Assembly: GCA_029882955.1 (NCBI GenBank)
Contig: JAOUJX010000019.1
Coordinates: forward strand, 1 to 21,066
Direction of reading: 5' to 3'
DNA from: Gammaproteobacteria bacterium
GTDB lineage: Bacteria > Pseudomonadota > Gammaproteobacteria > GCA-001735895
DNA length: 21,066 nucleotides
In this document: piece after piece, positions 1 through 7,891 of the stretch
Position numbering within the stretch: position 1 is the stretch's first letter
Layout: every line of letters begins with the position of its first letter
Program-made: the position numbers and the translations under genes
Notes under the pieces: generated by a model
Databases searched by the model: none
Told to the model about the DNA's origin: nothing
The model's input: the letters and a program-made list of their open reading frames with translations, nothing else

Positions 1-144
1 GGTAGCGACAATATTCATGACCTGGGCTATCTGTTTGTTTTGTCCCCGATCGGGGCGGGTGCTTTGATCATGCTGATCGTGGCTTTGTTTACCAACAACC
101 TGTCCAGTAATCCTGAAAGGCACTACCCGCGATATTGGTTCTAA
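1..144 (+). CDS. HPP family membrane protein, C-terminal end (partial)
   Basis: The window opens inside a plus-strand reading frame that runs 47 residues to TAA at 142-144; its start lies outside the window. The fragment has a glycine/alanine-rich membrane segment (LSPIGAGALIMLIVALFTNN) followed by NLSS and a short basic tail containing HYPRYW. This arrangement, a last transmembrane helix ending in (F/Y)NNL and then an R-Y-P tail, is how HPP-family integral membrane proteins end; some cyanobacterial members have been linked to nitrite transport. The family call rests only on this tail, so the substrate is unknown. The gene is separated from the next plus-strand gene by 188 bp and need not be in an operon with it. 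Confidence 0.6.
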   Translation, partial: GSDNIHDLGYLFVLSPIGAGALIMLIVALFTNNLSSNPERHYPRYWF

Positions 145-332
145 ATATGTCAGTTGGGTGCGTCCCAGTATCAGATTTTTAGTGAAACGCTGGATTCAAT
201 GGATATAGCATGGATAATTGTATAAATTATCTAATTACAGGCCAGATTCTCGATCATTAACGGCTCACCAATAAGTTTGCCACAACAAAAACTGAGTCAG
301 TTTCCTTGCTTTAACTAAGATTTACCTACCCC
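145..332. other. Intergenic region upstream of the EptA-type gene
   Basis: This is 188 bp of AT-rich DNA between the HPP-family end and the phosphoethanolamine transferase. It contains an AT-rich inverted repeat near 211-229 (GATAATT, spacer GTATA, AATTATC) and a perfect 15-bp palindrome at 289-303. No T-tract follows either hairpin, so neither looks like an intrinsic terminator. No convincing promoter hexamer pair was found. Confidence 0.4.
289..303. promoter_or_regulatory. Perfect palindrome 30 bp upstream of the eptA start
   Basis: AAACTGA-G-TCAGTTT is a perfect inverted repeat with 7-bp arms and a 1-bp centre, ending 29 bp before the ATG at 333. Its symmetry and position suit a protein-binding operator; a short hairpin in the transcript leader is the alternative. 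No known regulator consensus was recognised. Confidence 0.3.
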
Positions 333-1940
333 ATGCTCCTAGCCTCATCACAGTTTATGCCAAAAAGCTATAATCAAATCATTTTACTAACGGCCGCATG
401 GCTGACAATGCTCACCAATGCGAGCTATTTCCGTCAAGTTTTATCGCTTTACCAGATAAATCTCGAAACTCTCGGCTTTGTCATTTCGATAGTCGTACTG
501 CAGTTTAGTTTTGTCGTGCTGGTACTCTGCTTGTTTAGTGCGAAATATCTGTTTAAGCCCTGGATACTTCTGATGACGGTCAGCGCCGCCTCGGCCGCTT
601 ATTTCATGGACAGTTTTGGTCTCGTCATCGACCAGGACATGATTCGCAACATATTGCAAACCAATACCCAGGAAGCTCTCGATCTGGTTTCATTCAAACT
701 CCTGGTATATCTGGTGCTACTGGGCTTATTGCCGGTCGTTTGGGTTACGCTAACTCCGACGAGAATTCGCCCTTTCTGGCTGGAAATCCTTTCACGAGTC
801 AAACTGATCGGTTTTGCCATTGTGCTGATTCTGTTATGTATTACTATTTTTTTCAAACCATACGCGTCATTTTTTCGAGAGCACAAGTCGGTGCGATTTT
901 ATTCCAATCCAGTTTACCCACTTTACTCGTCGACCAAATATTTACTCGAGATGTTCGAAAGCCCAAATACCGAACTAGAGAAAATTGGGCTGGGCGCGCA
1001 TATTCCTGCCAACGATATAGATCGCGAACTTATTATTTTCGTCATTGGCGAAACCGTTCGAGCGGATCATTTCTCGCTCAATGATTATTCCCGAAATACC
1101 AATCCCAGGCTCGCCCAGGAGTCCTTGTTCAACTTTTCCAGCATGACCAGTTGCGCCACTTCGACGGCGGTTTCGGTGCCTTGCATATTCTCCCTATTAC
1201 CGAAGAAAGATTTTTCGACCACCGCCGCCGGTAATACAGAGAACCTGCTAGACGTATTAAAGCGAGCTGGCGTGAACGTGCTCTGGCGAGACAATAATTC
1301 AAATTCGAAGGGTGTTGCAGACCGGGTTGAGTATCAAAATTTCCGCGATCCGTCGTTAAATTCTAACTGTGACATCGAGTGTCGGGACGAAGGGATGCTA
1401 ATTGGTCTGACAGAATATATAAATGCGCACCCCTCTGGGGACATCCTGATCGTCCTCCATCAGATGGGAAATCATGGCCCTGCTTATTATAAGCGTTACC
1501 CCGCTCAATTTGAGACCTTTACCCCTGCGTGTAAAACAGCCCAACTCGAAAATTGCAGCGACCAGGAAATCATCAATGCCTACGACAATGCCATTCTTTA
1601 CACGGACTATTTTTTGTCAAAGACAATAAAATTTCTGAACGAGAAATCAGATCAGTTTGAAACAGGCCTGATCTACGCCAGTGACCATGGTGAGTCCCTC
1701 GGTGAAAAGGGTATTTATCTACATGGATTGCCTGATCTTTTGGCACCGCCAGAGCAAACCAATGTTGCATCCTTTTTATGGCTGGGTGAAAGCTATGAAC
1801 ATGCCAACCGACAGCTTGTCTTGAAGAAAAGTAGTTTACCACTTTCCCACGACAATCTGTTTCACACCCTGCTTGGACTGTTTGAAATCGATACTGTGGA
1901 ATACCAGGCCAACCTGGATGTTCTTTCAGACAGCTGGTAG
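333..1940 (+). CDS. eptA: Lipid A phosphoethanolamine transferase (EptA/MCR-type)
   Basis: This 535-residue inner-membrane enzyme would move phosphoethanolamine from phosphatidylethanolamine onto lipid A on the periplasmic side, which lowers surface charge and typically raises cationic-peptide resistance. About five membrane helices fill residues 15-175. The sulfatase-fold domain follows from about 230. Visible active-site residues are E240 (VIGETVRAD), the nucleophile T278 in SCATSTAVSVPC, H381 (GNHGP), D451-H452 (SDHGES) and H464 (YLHG). Cysteine pairs 274/284, 346/350 and 400/408 match the disulfide pattern of EptA and MCR proteins. Length is normal for the family. No good ribosome binding site is seen before the ATG at 333; a second ATG at 357 is possible. 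It converges with corA. A related core-sugar transferase (EptB or EptC) is less likely given the motif match. Confidence 0.9.
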   Translation: MLLASSQFMPKSYNQIILLTAAWLTMLTNASYFRQVLSLYQINLETLGFVISIVVLQFSFVVLVLCLFSAKYLFKPWILLMTVSAASAAYFMDSFGLVIDQDMIRNILQTNTQEALDLVSFKLLVYLVLLGLLPVVWVTLTPTRIRPFWLEILSRVKLIGFAIVLILLCITIFFKPYASFFREHKSVRFYSNPVYPLYSSTKYLLEMFESPNTELEKIGLGAHIPANDIDRELIIFVIGETVRADHFSLNDYSRNTNPRLAQESLFNFSSMTSCATSTAVSVPCIFSLLPKKDFSTTAAGNTENLLDVLKRAGVNVLWRDNNSNSKGVADRVEYQNFRDPSLNSNCDIECRDEGMLIGLTEYINAHPSGDILIVLHQMGNHGPAYYKRYPAQFETFTPACKTAQLENCSDQEIINAYDNAILYTDYFLSKTIKFLNEKSDQFETGLIYASDHGESLGEKGIYLHGLPDLLAPPEQTNVASFLWLGESYEHANRQLVLKKSSLPLSHDNLFHTLLGLFEIDTVEYQANLDVLSDSW

Positions 1941-2071
1941 AACGGGGTTCTCACAGGTAAAAAATGGATTTAGTGTGCACGAACTATTAAGAAATCGAAA
2001 GCCAACAATTAAACTTACGCTCCCAATTTCGCCCAATGGGATATTCGGCAGACCTGATGTTTGAACTGTGT

Positions 2072-3139
2072 CTACAGCCATTTCTTCCTTTTAAAATAGA
2101 TCAGAAAAACTACCGGAACCGTAAAAAACACTACCCAAAGCATTGGATACACCCATTTCCATTTCAACTCAGGCATATATTCAAAGTTCATTCCGTAAAT
2201 CCCCACTAAAAATGTCAACGGTATGAAAATTGAAGCAAACACCGTCAACACCTTCATGACTTCATTCATTTTATTGCTAACGCTGGATAGGTAGATATCT
2301 AACAGGCCTGTCAAAATATCACGATACAACTCGACTAACTCTATTACACGTATCGCGTGATCAGACACATCTCTGAGATATATATGCGTTTTCTGGTCAA
2401 TCAATTCCGACTCGCAATGAAGCATCGCGGTCATTAACTCTCTTACCGGAGAAACATGTCTTCTTATGCTAACAATATCTCTTCTAAGCTTTTGAATCGT
2501 ATTAAGCGTATCCTGTGTCGGTTCAGAAGCTATTAAGCTATCTTCCAGCGTGGTGATGGCCTCGTCCATGGAATCAATTAGAAAAAAATTCTGATCAACA
2601 ATAGTGTCCAGGATCGCGTAGGCTAGATAATCGGCGCCCAGACTTCTGAAGCGACCCTTGCTATTATTGACCCGTTTCATAACGGGCTGAAAAAGGTCGT
2701 CTGTCTTTTCCTTGAACAAAAATACGAAACTCCTGAGAACCAGAAGGCTCACCTGTTCATAGCTAACAGTAAACGGTTCTACTTCTGAAAGCAGGCACTT
2801 GAGAACAATATATAGATGGTCATCGTACTCCTCGAATTTAGGTCGCTGGTGCGTATTTAATATGTCTTCGAGTACGAGTTGATGTATACCGAAATTTTTG
2901 CCAATGCTCTCTATGATATCGACGCCTGTTAGTCCTTCGATAACTACCCAGGTCACCGATTCACAATCTTTATATTTTAGAATCTCTTCTATCGATTGAA
3001 ACTGTGTTTGTTCCACACTTTCTTTGCTGTAATCAATTACCGTCATCCTGGTTTCAGACTCCAGGACCTCACCTACATGAACCAGTGAGCCCGGACGCAT
3101 GCCCGATTTATCCGAAGGTTTAGTTAAAGATTCAGTCAT
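2072..3139 (-). CDS. corA: CorA-family magnesium/divalent metal channel
   Basis: This 355-residue protein belongs to the CorA (MIT) family of pentameric inner-membrane Mg2+ channels, some of which also carry Co2+ or Ni2+. A large acidic, helical cytoplasmic domain fills residues 1 to about 290. Two transmembrane helices occupy the last 65 residues. The selectivity motif GMN is at residues 316-318, in the usual context YGMNFEYMP just after the first helix. The C-terminus is basic (KRKKW), as is typical. The ATG at 3139 is preceded by GAGTGGAAATAA, a modest ribosome binding site. The gene is the last of three minus-strand ion-transport genes, 77 bp after the end of the frameshifted SulP gene, so co-transcription is plausible. 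Metal preference cannot be read from the sequence. Confidence 0.93.
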   Translation of the reverse strand: MTESLTKPSDKSGMRPGSLVHVGEVLESETRMTVIDYSKESVEQTQFQSIEEILKYKDCESVTWVVIEGLTGVDIIESIGKNFGIHQLVLEDILNTHQRPKFEEYDDHLYIVLKCLLSEVEPFTVSYEQVSLLVLRSFVFLFKEKTDDLFQPVMKRVNNSKGRFRSLGADYLAYAILDTIVDQNFFLIDSMDEAITTLEDSLIASEPTQDTLNTIQKLRRDIVSIRRHVSPVRELMTAMLHCESELIDQKTHIYLRDVSDHAIRVIELVELYRDILTGLLDIYLSSVSNKMNEVMKVLTVFASIFIPLTFLVGIYGMNFEYMPELKWKWVYPMLWVVFFTVPVVFLIYFKRKKWL

Positions 3140-3216
3140 TTATTTCCACTCAATAATAGGGTTTTGATATTGGTCTTAATGATAAATTCTACCAGACATC
3201 TAGCCCAACACACTGA

Positions 3217-4838
3217 CTAGACCGATTCATCTTCATTCGCCTCAATAATTGAACGCGCTTTTCTCAGTGCGTCTATTCGGCGGGTAACCAGATTATCTTT
3301 TCCAAGCCGTCCAAGTACCCCTGTTTGAGCCAACATTTTCGCCACCGGCTCGCGCGCACCAAACAACAACACCGTGTCGCCATCATGGTTTAGCCGCTGG
3401 ATGACTTCATCTATCGCGGCCGACGCAGAGCTGTCGATGAATGGAACATGACGTAAATCTATCACCAGTACATCTTTATCAATATCGGAATGCAGTAATC
3501 GGGCGACATCTCTCGCCGAACCGAAACTAAGGGGGCCTTCGACGTGGAAGAGAACGATTTGCCCGTTGTACTCTTCCAATATTTCCTGCTCTTCATTCGA
3601 AAGATCTTCAATTTGATCTGCGCCGAAAGAAAAACGAGCGTTTTTTACTTGCGAATCCGCCATCTTTGCAACGAACAAAACCGATGCCATAACAAATCCC
3701 GCCGCGACAGCTGTGATCAGATCAACTAGTACCGTTAGCAGCAACGTCGACAGCATAATGACAACCTCTGCCCGTGGTTCGTGACGAATACGTTTCAAAT
3801 ATTGCCAGTCGATGATATCTATTCCGACTTTGACCAGTATCCCCGCGAGTACCGAAAACGGAATAAGGCTAACAGCTTGGGTAAACCCCAGTACTATTGT
3901 GAACAAAACAATCGAGTGAATAACACCGCTAAGTCTTGAATTGCCACCGGCACGCACATTTACCAGGGTGCGCATGGTAGCGCCAGCAGATGGCAGCCCA
4001 CCAAATATCCCCGATGCAATATTGCCGAGTCCCTGGCCAAAGAGCTCACGGTTTGAGTCATGATGACTTCTCGTCATACTGTCGACCACGATGGACGTCA
4101 GCAACGAATCTATAGAACCCAGGAATGCCAGGACTAAAGCGTATCGAACGATAAACGGGACTTCTGTAAGCGCAATGTCAGGGATGGTAATCGTCGGCAA
4201 GCCTGTCGGGATTGTCCCTATCAGGGGGACATCAAGAGCAAAGCTCTGGACCGCAACGGTGCCGAGTATCAATGCTAGTAGGGGTGGAGGTATGAACCTG
4301 GTAAGCCGGGCGGGGGTTAATATCAATACAGCAAGCACACCAACCGCGAGTAGCATGGCATATATATTCGTCGCGCAAGCATCTGCGGGACAGTAGTCAG
4401 TTTCTCCAGAGCAGTACCCGGGGGTATTTCATGTCCCAGTATTGGGCCAATCTCAATGGCAATTATAATTATGCCGATGCCACTCATAAAGCCCGACACA
4501 ACAGGCAGGGGTATGAGCTTTATATATCGGCCGATACCAAATCCGGAAAAAAGTACCTGCAAAACACCGGCAAGTAAGACCACGGTAAATGCAGCCGACA
4601 GGTTTACGCTAAAGTGCGTGACCACCAGGGCCATAACAACCGTCATCGGCCCAGTCGGGCCTGTGACCTGAACTTTCGTACCACCGAAAAATGTGGCGAA
4701 AAAACCAGCGAAGATCGCGCCATAAAGCCCTGCGAGCGCACCGGCACCGGACGACACTCCAAATGCTAAAGCCAAAGGGAGAGCCACCACTGCCGCCGTC
4801 GCGCCTCCGAAAATATCGCCTTTTATTGATTTCTCCAT
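3217..4838 (-). pseudogene. SulP-family anion transporter (BicA-like), split by a frameshift
   Basis: Two overlapping frames make up one SulP gene. The 5' part (4838 down to 4323, 171 residues) has the SulP N-terminus, with GDIFGG, AAVVALPLALAFGV and the GPTGPMTVV motif that is typical of BicA-like bicarbonate/sulfate carriers. It then runs out of frame into an unrelated tail starting RRIYMPCYS. The 3' part is open from its ATG at 4356 to 3217 (379 residues). It has the remaining membrane helices and a cytoplasmic STAS domain with the FIDSSASAAI loop. The break lies around 4360-4375. Removing one AT unit from the ATATATAT run at 4360-4367 restores RRIYAMLLAVGVLAV; adding one base just upstream would also work. 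Joined length is about 540 residues, near normal. The gene is 70 bp after a second, intact SulP gene. It may be a true pseudogene, a phase-variable gene or a sequencing error. Confidence 0.8.
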
Positions 4839-4908
4839 TATATGTTTAGTTAAACTCCATACTTTCCAGCTATTTGGGCCCGCGGGCTTACATTCATTCC
4901 GCCAGATG

Positions 4909-6681
4909 TCAGGAATCTAGCCCAGGTTTATCGATTGTCTGGCACTCAAGGAAGATACGGTTGTCACATTTTGCGCAAATGGACTTATCGAGGTGTGAAA
5001 AAATAGTCGAAATCGCTTCTCTTTTACTTTCGAAGATATTGGCCTGCCCAATCTTCTCTGGATAGCCTCCACGATTAAAAGTTTTGGAAGCACTTTCCTT
5101 AAGTCTGTGCATGTAAAATCCCCCCCCGATTCTTCGCCGCTCCAGGGCTTCATTGTTCAACAGCTCTGCACCCGCAACATCCATCTGACTTATACCCTTG
5201 GTCAAAAGAAGCAAGTTTTTTTGATCTGGGTAATGCTCCCGGTATCTTCGTAGTAATTCACCAACGTGGGATACCGAACCGAAGTAAAGAGAATCTTCTA
5301 GACGCAGTATTTTTAGCTGCGGACACTCAGCTTGAGATCGGCTATGAGTAAACTTTCTATCGACTGATTCAGCGTTGGGTATTCGTGGCGATATCCGCGG
5401 GCGTGAGGTCTTGCGAAGGAAGATCATCAGGGAAAGAATAACACCAGCTAAGATCGCAAATTCTAGTGCAAAAAAGATGGTACCGAAGAAAGTCACTGCC
5501 AATACAACAGTGTCATTCTTATCCGCACTTAAAATTTTTCGAATCTCATTGAAGTTAATTAAGCGCCAGGCCACTAATATCAGCAACCCGGCTACAGCTG
5601 CCTTGGGCAGGTAAGAAGTCAAGTTGCCAACCAACGGTACGATGGCTATCAATAATAAGCCGGCGAAGATAGCCGCCAGCGGGCTCTTTGCCCCTGCATC
5701 ATAATTTGCACCACTACGATTGAATGAACCTGTAGCAACATAAGCGGAAAAAAAACTGCCGAATATATTAGAAAGACCTTGACCTATAAACTCCTGGTTA
5801 CCTTCTATCGGCTGCCCCGAACGAATCGATATCGAGCGCGAGATTGACACTGCTTCAGTTAACGCAAACAAGGTCATTGCAAGTGCCAAAGGCGCAAGAT
5901 CACGAAATACAGCGAGTGAAATCTGTGGCTTTGAGAATGGCGGCAGTTGCTGAGGCAAGGCACCTATCATTTCGATTCCTGTCGCCTGCTGTCCAAAGAT
6001 CAAGTTAAAGAGTAATGCAGTTAGACTACCAACCACCAGTGCGATTACCATGACGGGCTTATCTGGGCATCGGTGATGACAAATCAGTCCAGTGAGCAAT
6101 GTTACGCTAGCGACCAGTATGACCAATGGGTGAAAATATTCCCAATGTGTCCAGAGATACTCGAGAGTTTCAATCAAATGACCAGTTTCTGGAATTTCAA
6201 TACCGAGGAATGATTTGGCCTGTTTAGCTGCGATTAAGATGGCAGCCCCCGAAGTAAATCCGACTACTACGGAGTGAGAAATGAAATTGACCAGCGAGCC
6301 AAATCTCAGAAGCCCCATAGATAGCTGGAGAACCCCGACCATAAATGCGAGTGTGATGGCGAGACCAATATACACTTCGCTTCCCGGCGTAGCCATGGTG
6401 CTCAATGAAGAAAACATGACGATTGATGCTGCTGTCGTAGGGCCCGATACCAGGTGCCATGAAGACCCAAATAAGGCTGCGATAATCGCTGGTACCATGC
6501 TCGTATAGAGCCCGTACTCCGGTGGCATGCCAGCAATAGCCGCGAATGCAACACCTTGTGGTAATACGATTGCTGCCCCGATCAGGCCAGCATTCAAATC
6601 AGCCCGAGCACTTTCCTTTGTCAGGTTTCTTCCCCAACGTAAGAAAGGGAATAGATTTTTTAGTCTGTCTTGCAAAGCCAT
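4909..6681 (-). CDS. SulP-family inorganic anion transporter with STAS domain
   Basis: This 590-residue protein is an intact SulP (SLC26-like) carrier of sulfate, bicarbonate or a similar anion in the inner membrane. The transport core runs from about residue 30 to 435. It carries the family's GLIGAAIVLPQGVAFAAIAG segment, GPTTAASI, and the region around EAVSISRSISIRSGQ followed by NQEFIGQGLSN. A STAS domain follows at about 460-560, with MDVAGAELL in the usual regulatory loop. The tail after STAS has CAKCDNRIFLECQ, a cysteine motif also familiar in other proteobacterial SulP proteins. It is the first large gene of the minus-strand group that continues into the frameshifted SulP and corA. The ATG at 6681 has no clear ribosome binding site and sits 10 bp after a possible 30-residue ORF, so translational coupling is possible. 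Substrate is not determinable. Confidence 0.9.
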   Translation of the reverse strand: MALQDRLKNLFPFLRWGRNLTKESARADLNAGLIGAAIVLPQGVAFAAIAGMPPEYGLYTSMVPAIIAALFGSSWHLVSGPTTAASIVMFSSLSTMATPGSEVYIGLAITLAFMVGVLQLSMGLLRFGSLVNFISHSVVVGFTSGAAILIAAKQAKSFLGIEIPETGHLIETLEYLWTHWEYFHPLVILVASVTLLTGLICHHRCPDKPVMVIALVVGSLTALLFNLIFGQQATGIEMIGALPQQLPPFSKPQISLAVFRDLAPLALAMTLFALTEAVSISRSISIRSGQPIEGNQEFIGQGLSNIFGSFFSAYVATGSFNRSGANYDAGAKSPLAAIFAGLLLIAIVPLVGNLTSYLPKAAVAGLLILVAWRLINFNEIRKILSADKNDTVVLAVTFFGTIFFALEFAILAGVILSLMIFLRKTSRPRISPRIPNAESVDRKFTHSRSQAECPQLKILRLEDSLYFGSVSHVGELLRRYREHYPDQKNLLLLTKGISQMDVAGAELLNNEALERRRIGGGFYMHRLKESASKTFNRGGYPEKIGQANIFESKREAISTIFSHLDKSICAKCDNRIFLECQTIDKPGLDS

Positions 6682-6691
6682 TATAATACCA

Positions 6692-6784
6692 TTAATAGAT
6701 TAAGGTGAAACTCAGGGGCGTAATAGTATCCAACAGTACTAATAACGACTCCGCTAGAGCCAAAGGGAGTGCCGCAGTCGTCAT
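6692..6784 (-). CDS. Possible 30-residue hydrophobic leader ORF ahead of the SulP gene
   Basis: A short frame starts at ATG 6784, behind a strong ribosome binding site (GGGAGAG, seven bases away), and stops with TAA at 6692-6694. The SulP start follows 10 bp later and has no ribosome binding site of its own. The peptide begins MTTAALPLALAESLLVLLDT and is hydrophobic enough for one membrane helix. It could be a leader peptide whose translation is coupled to the transporter, a small membrane protein, or chance. The same frame is open further upstream without a better start. No homologue is recognised. Confidence 0.3.
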   Translation of the reverse strand: MTTAALPLALAESLLVLLDTITPLSFTLIY

Positions 6785-6879
6785 TTTCTCTCTCCCAGAA
6801 TTATTTTTTGTTAGCATTGTGTTACAAAGAGTTTGCGTACCATAATATTGGACAATTCTGAATTTAAGAGAACTGGAGA

Positions 6880-6907
6880 CTGAAATCGGACAAACCGCTG
6901 ATTTCAG
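6880..6907. repeat. Inverted repeat upstream of the SulP group
   Basis: CTGAAATC (6880-6887) and GATTTCAG (6900-6907) are perfect complements around a 12-base loop. The pairing extends past one mismatch to AG/CT on the outside. It lies about 100 bp upstream of the small ORF and SulP start, where an operator or leader hairpin could sit. No T-tract on either side supports a strong terminator. Confidence 0.35.
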
Positions 6908-6940
6908 ACTTTTGGATAATTTCATACTTCGAATACTTAT

Positions 6941-7015
6941 GGAGGCTATTTTCAATTTTAAGCCCCATCTTGCGTGTCAATTGGCAATTTGGACTGCTGT
7001 TCGAAAGTAGCCTCC
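6941..7015. repeat. 75-bp element bounded by 13-bp inverted repeats
   Basis: GGAGGCTATTTTC at 6941-6953 and GAAAGTAGCCTCC at 7003-7015 are inverted copies with one mismatch, enclosing 49 bp. The element lies just after the stop of the EamA-family gene (7023). It could be a miniature inverted-repeat element or a large bidirectional hairpin. No target-site duplication is evident. Confidence 0.35.
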
Positions 7016-7022
7016 TGTGGCA

Positions 7023-7454
7023 TTATTTCATCGCTACCAGCAGTGCTCCGACTGCAATCAGGCTGATACCAACCCAATTCCCCAGCGATAGCTTTTCACT
7101 CAGAAAAATGACGCCGAAGATCGCGACCAGGACGACACTCAACTTATCTATCGGTGCAACCTGTGAAGCATTACCCAGCCTAAGCGCACGGAAATAACAA
7201 ACCCAGGAAGCACCTGTCGCGAGCCCGGAGAGACACAAAAACAGGTAGCTTTTCGCCGATATCGAGCGCAACGACTGAAATTGATTGGTTACCAATAGAA
7301 TCAAAGCCAGGATTACCACAATAATAATCGTTCTGAAAAAAGTGGCGAAATCCGAATTGACATTCTCGACTCCTACCTTGGCGAAAATTGCTGTCAGGGC
7401 AGCAAACACTGCCGACAACAGCGTCCAGAATTGCCAGGACACCTGAAAGTTCAT
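7023..7454 (-). CDS. EamA/DMT-family transporter, single-domain (half-size)
   Basis: This 143-residue protein has four to five hydrophobic helices and one EamA-type repeat. Typical features are an N-terminal AVFAALTAIFAKVG segment, then GLATGASWVCYFRALRLG, and the end helix APIDKLSVVLVAIFGVIFLSEKLS followed by GISLIAVGALLV. Classical drug/metabolite transporters have two such repeats in about 300 residues. Half-size members are well known and are expected to work as dimers. The ATG at 7454 has a good ribosome binding site (GGAGAAA, about 9 bases upstream). Flanking gaps of 240 and 437 bp suggest it is transcribed on its own. The substrate is unknown. Confidence 0.85.
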   Translation of the reverse strand: MNFQVSWQFWTLLSAVFAALTAIFAKVGVENVNSDFATFFRTIIIVVILALILLVTNQFQSLRSISAKSYLFLCLSGLATGASWVCYFRALRLGNASQVAPIDKLSVVLVAIFGVIFLSEKLSLGNWVGISLIAVGALLVAMK

Positions 7455-7891
7455 AACACTATTTCTCCATATTCAGGGATAATTCGTATTGCTGGTAAAT
7501 CTTTTAATGAGCTGTTCAATATCATCATCTGCGTTGTTCGAGAATTAGTAGTCATGGCTATTCTTCGCATTTATATACAACCAATGACTCAGTGTCGGTA
7601 ACGTAAAAAAGAAGTAACTGTTGGGATTGATCGTGGTATTCGTATTTTTAGTAAACTCCCAGCTTGATGTACGAATAAGCAGTCATTAGTGCACTCATTG
7701 CTCCGGGGCAATCGCTAGCGGAGTGAAGATGCCTGCCAACGGGAACGAGATTCCCAGAATAGTAAATATTCAGCCGCCAACCATGACCCGGACGCTATTG
7801 CAACCAGCACAAATAAATACGGTGTTTTATCGCGACCCCGATGGCAGGAGATATTAGTTGTGCTTGTCGTGTTAACAACCAACTGACATCT
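7455..7891. other. 437-bp gene-free spacer with possible eroded coding DNA
   Basis: No intact gene was found here. On the minus strand, two frames hold short protein-like stretches that do not join. One reads RDKTPYLFVLVAIASGSW and continues into a further hydrophobic run. The other reads IFTILGISFPLAGIFTPLAI after a stop. Both are hydrophobic and neither has a start, so this may be the remains of a small membrane-protein gene, or chance. The inverted repeat CAACTG/CAGTTG near 7880-7900 overlaps the end of the neighbouring sulfatase gene and lacks a T-tract. Confidence 0.35.

Noticed and set aside
441..886. Open frames on the minus strand inside the EptA-type gene
   Set aside because: They overlap a clearly conserved gene, have no family features and no ribosome binding site.
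4878..4887. GC-rich palindrome GCCCGCGGGC between the SulP genes
   Set aside because: It is short, has no T-tract and is compatible with chance.
7621..7670. Transposase-like words (VGIDRGIRIF) on the plus strand
   Set aside because: The similarity to IS605 OrfB-type sequence is about ten residues long and ends at a stop soon after; this is too short to support a mobile element.
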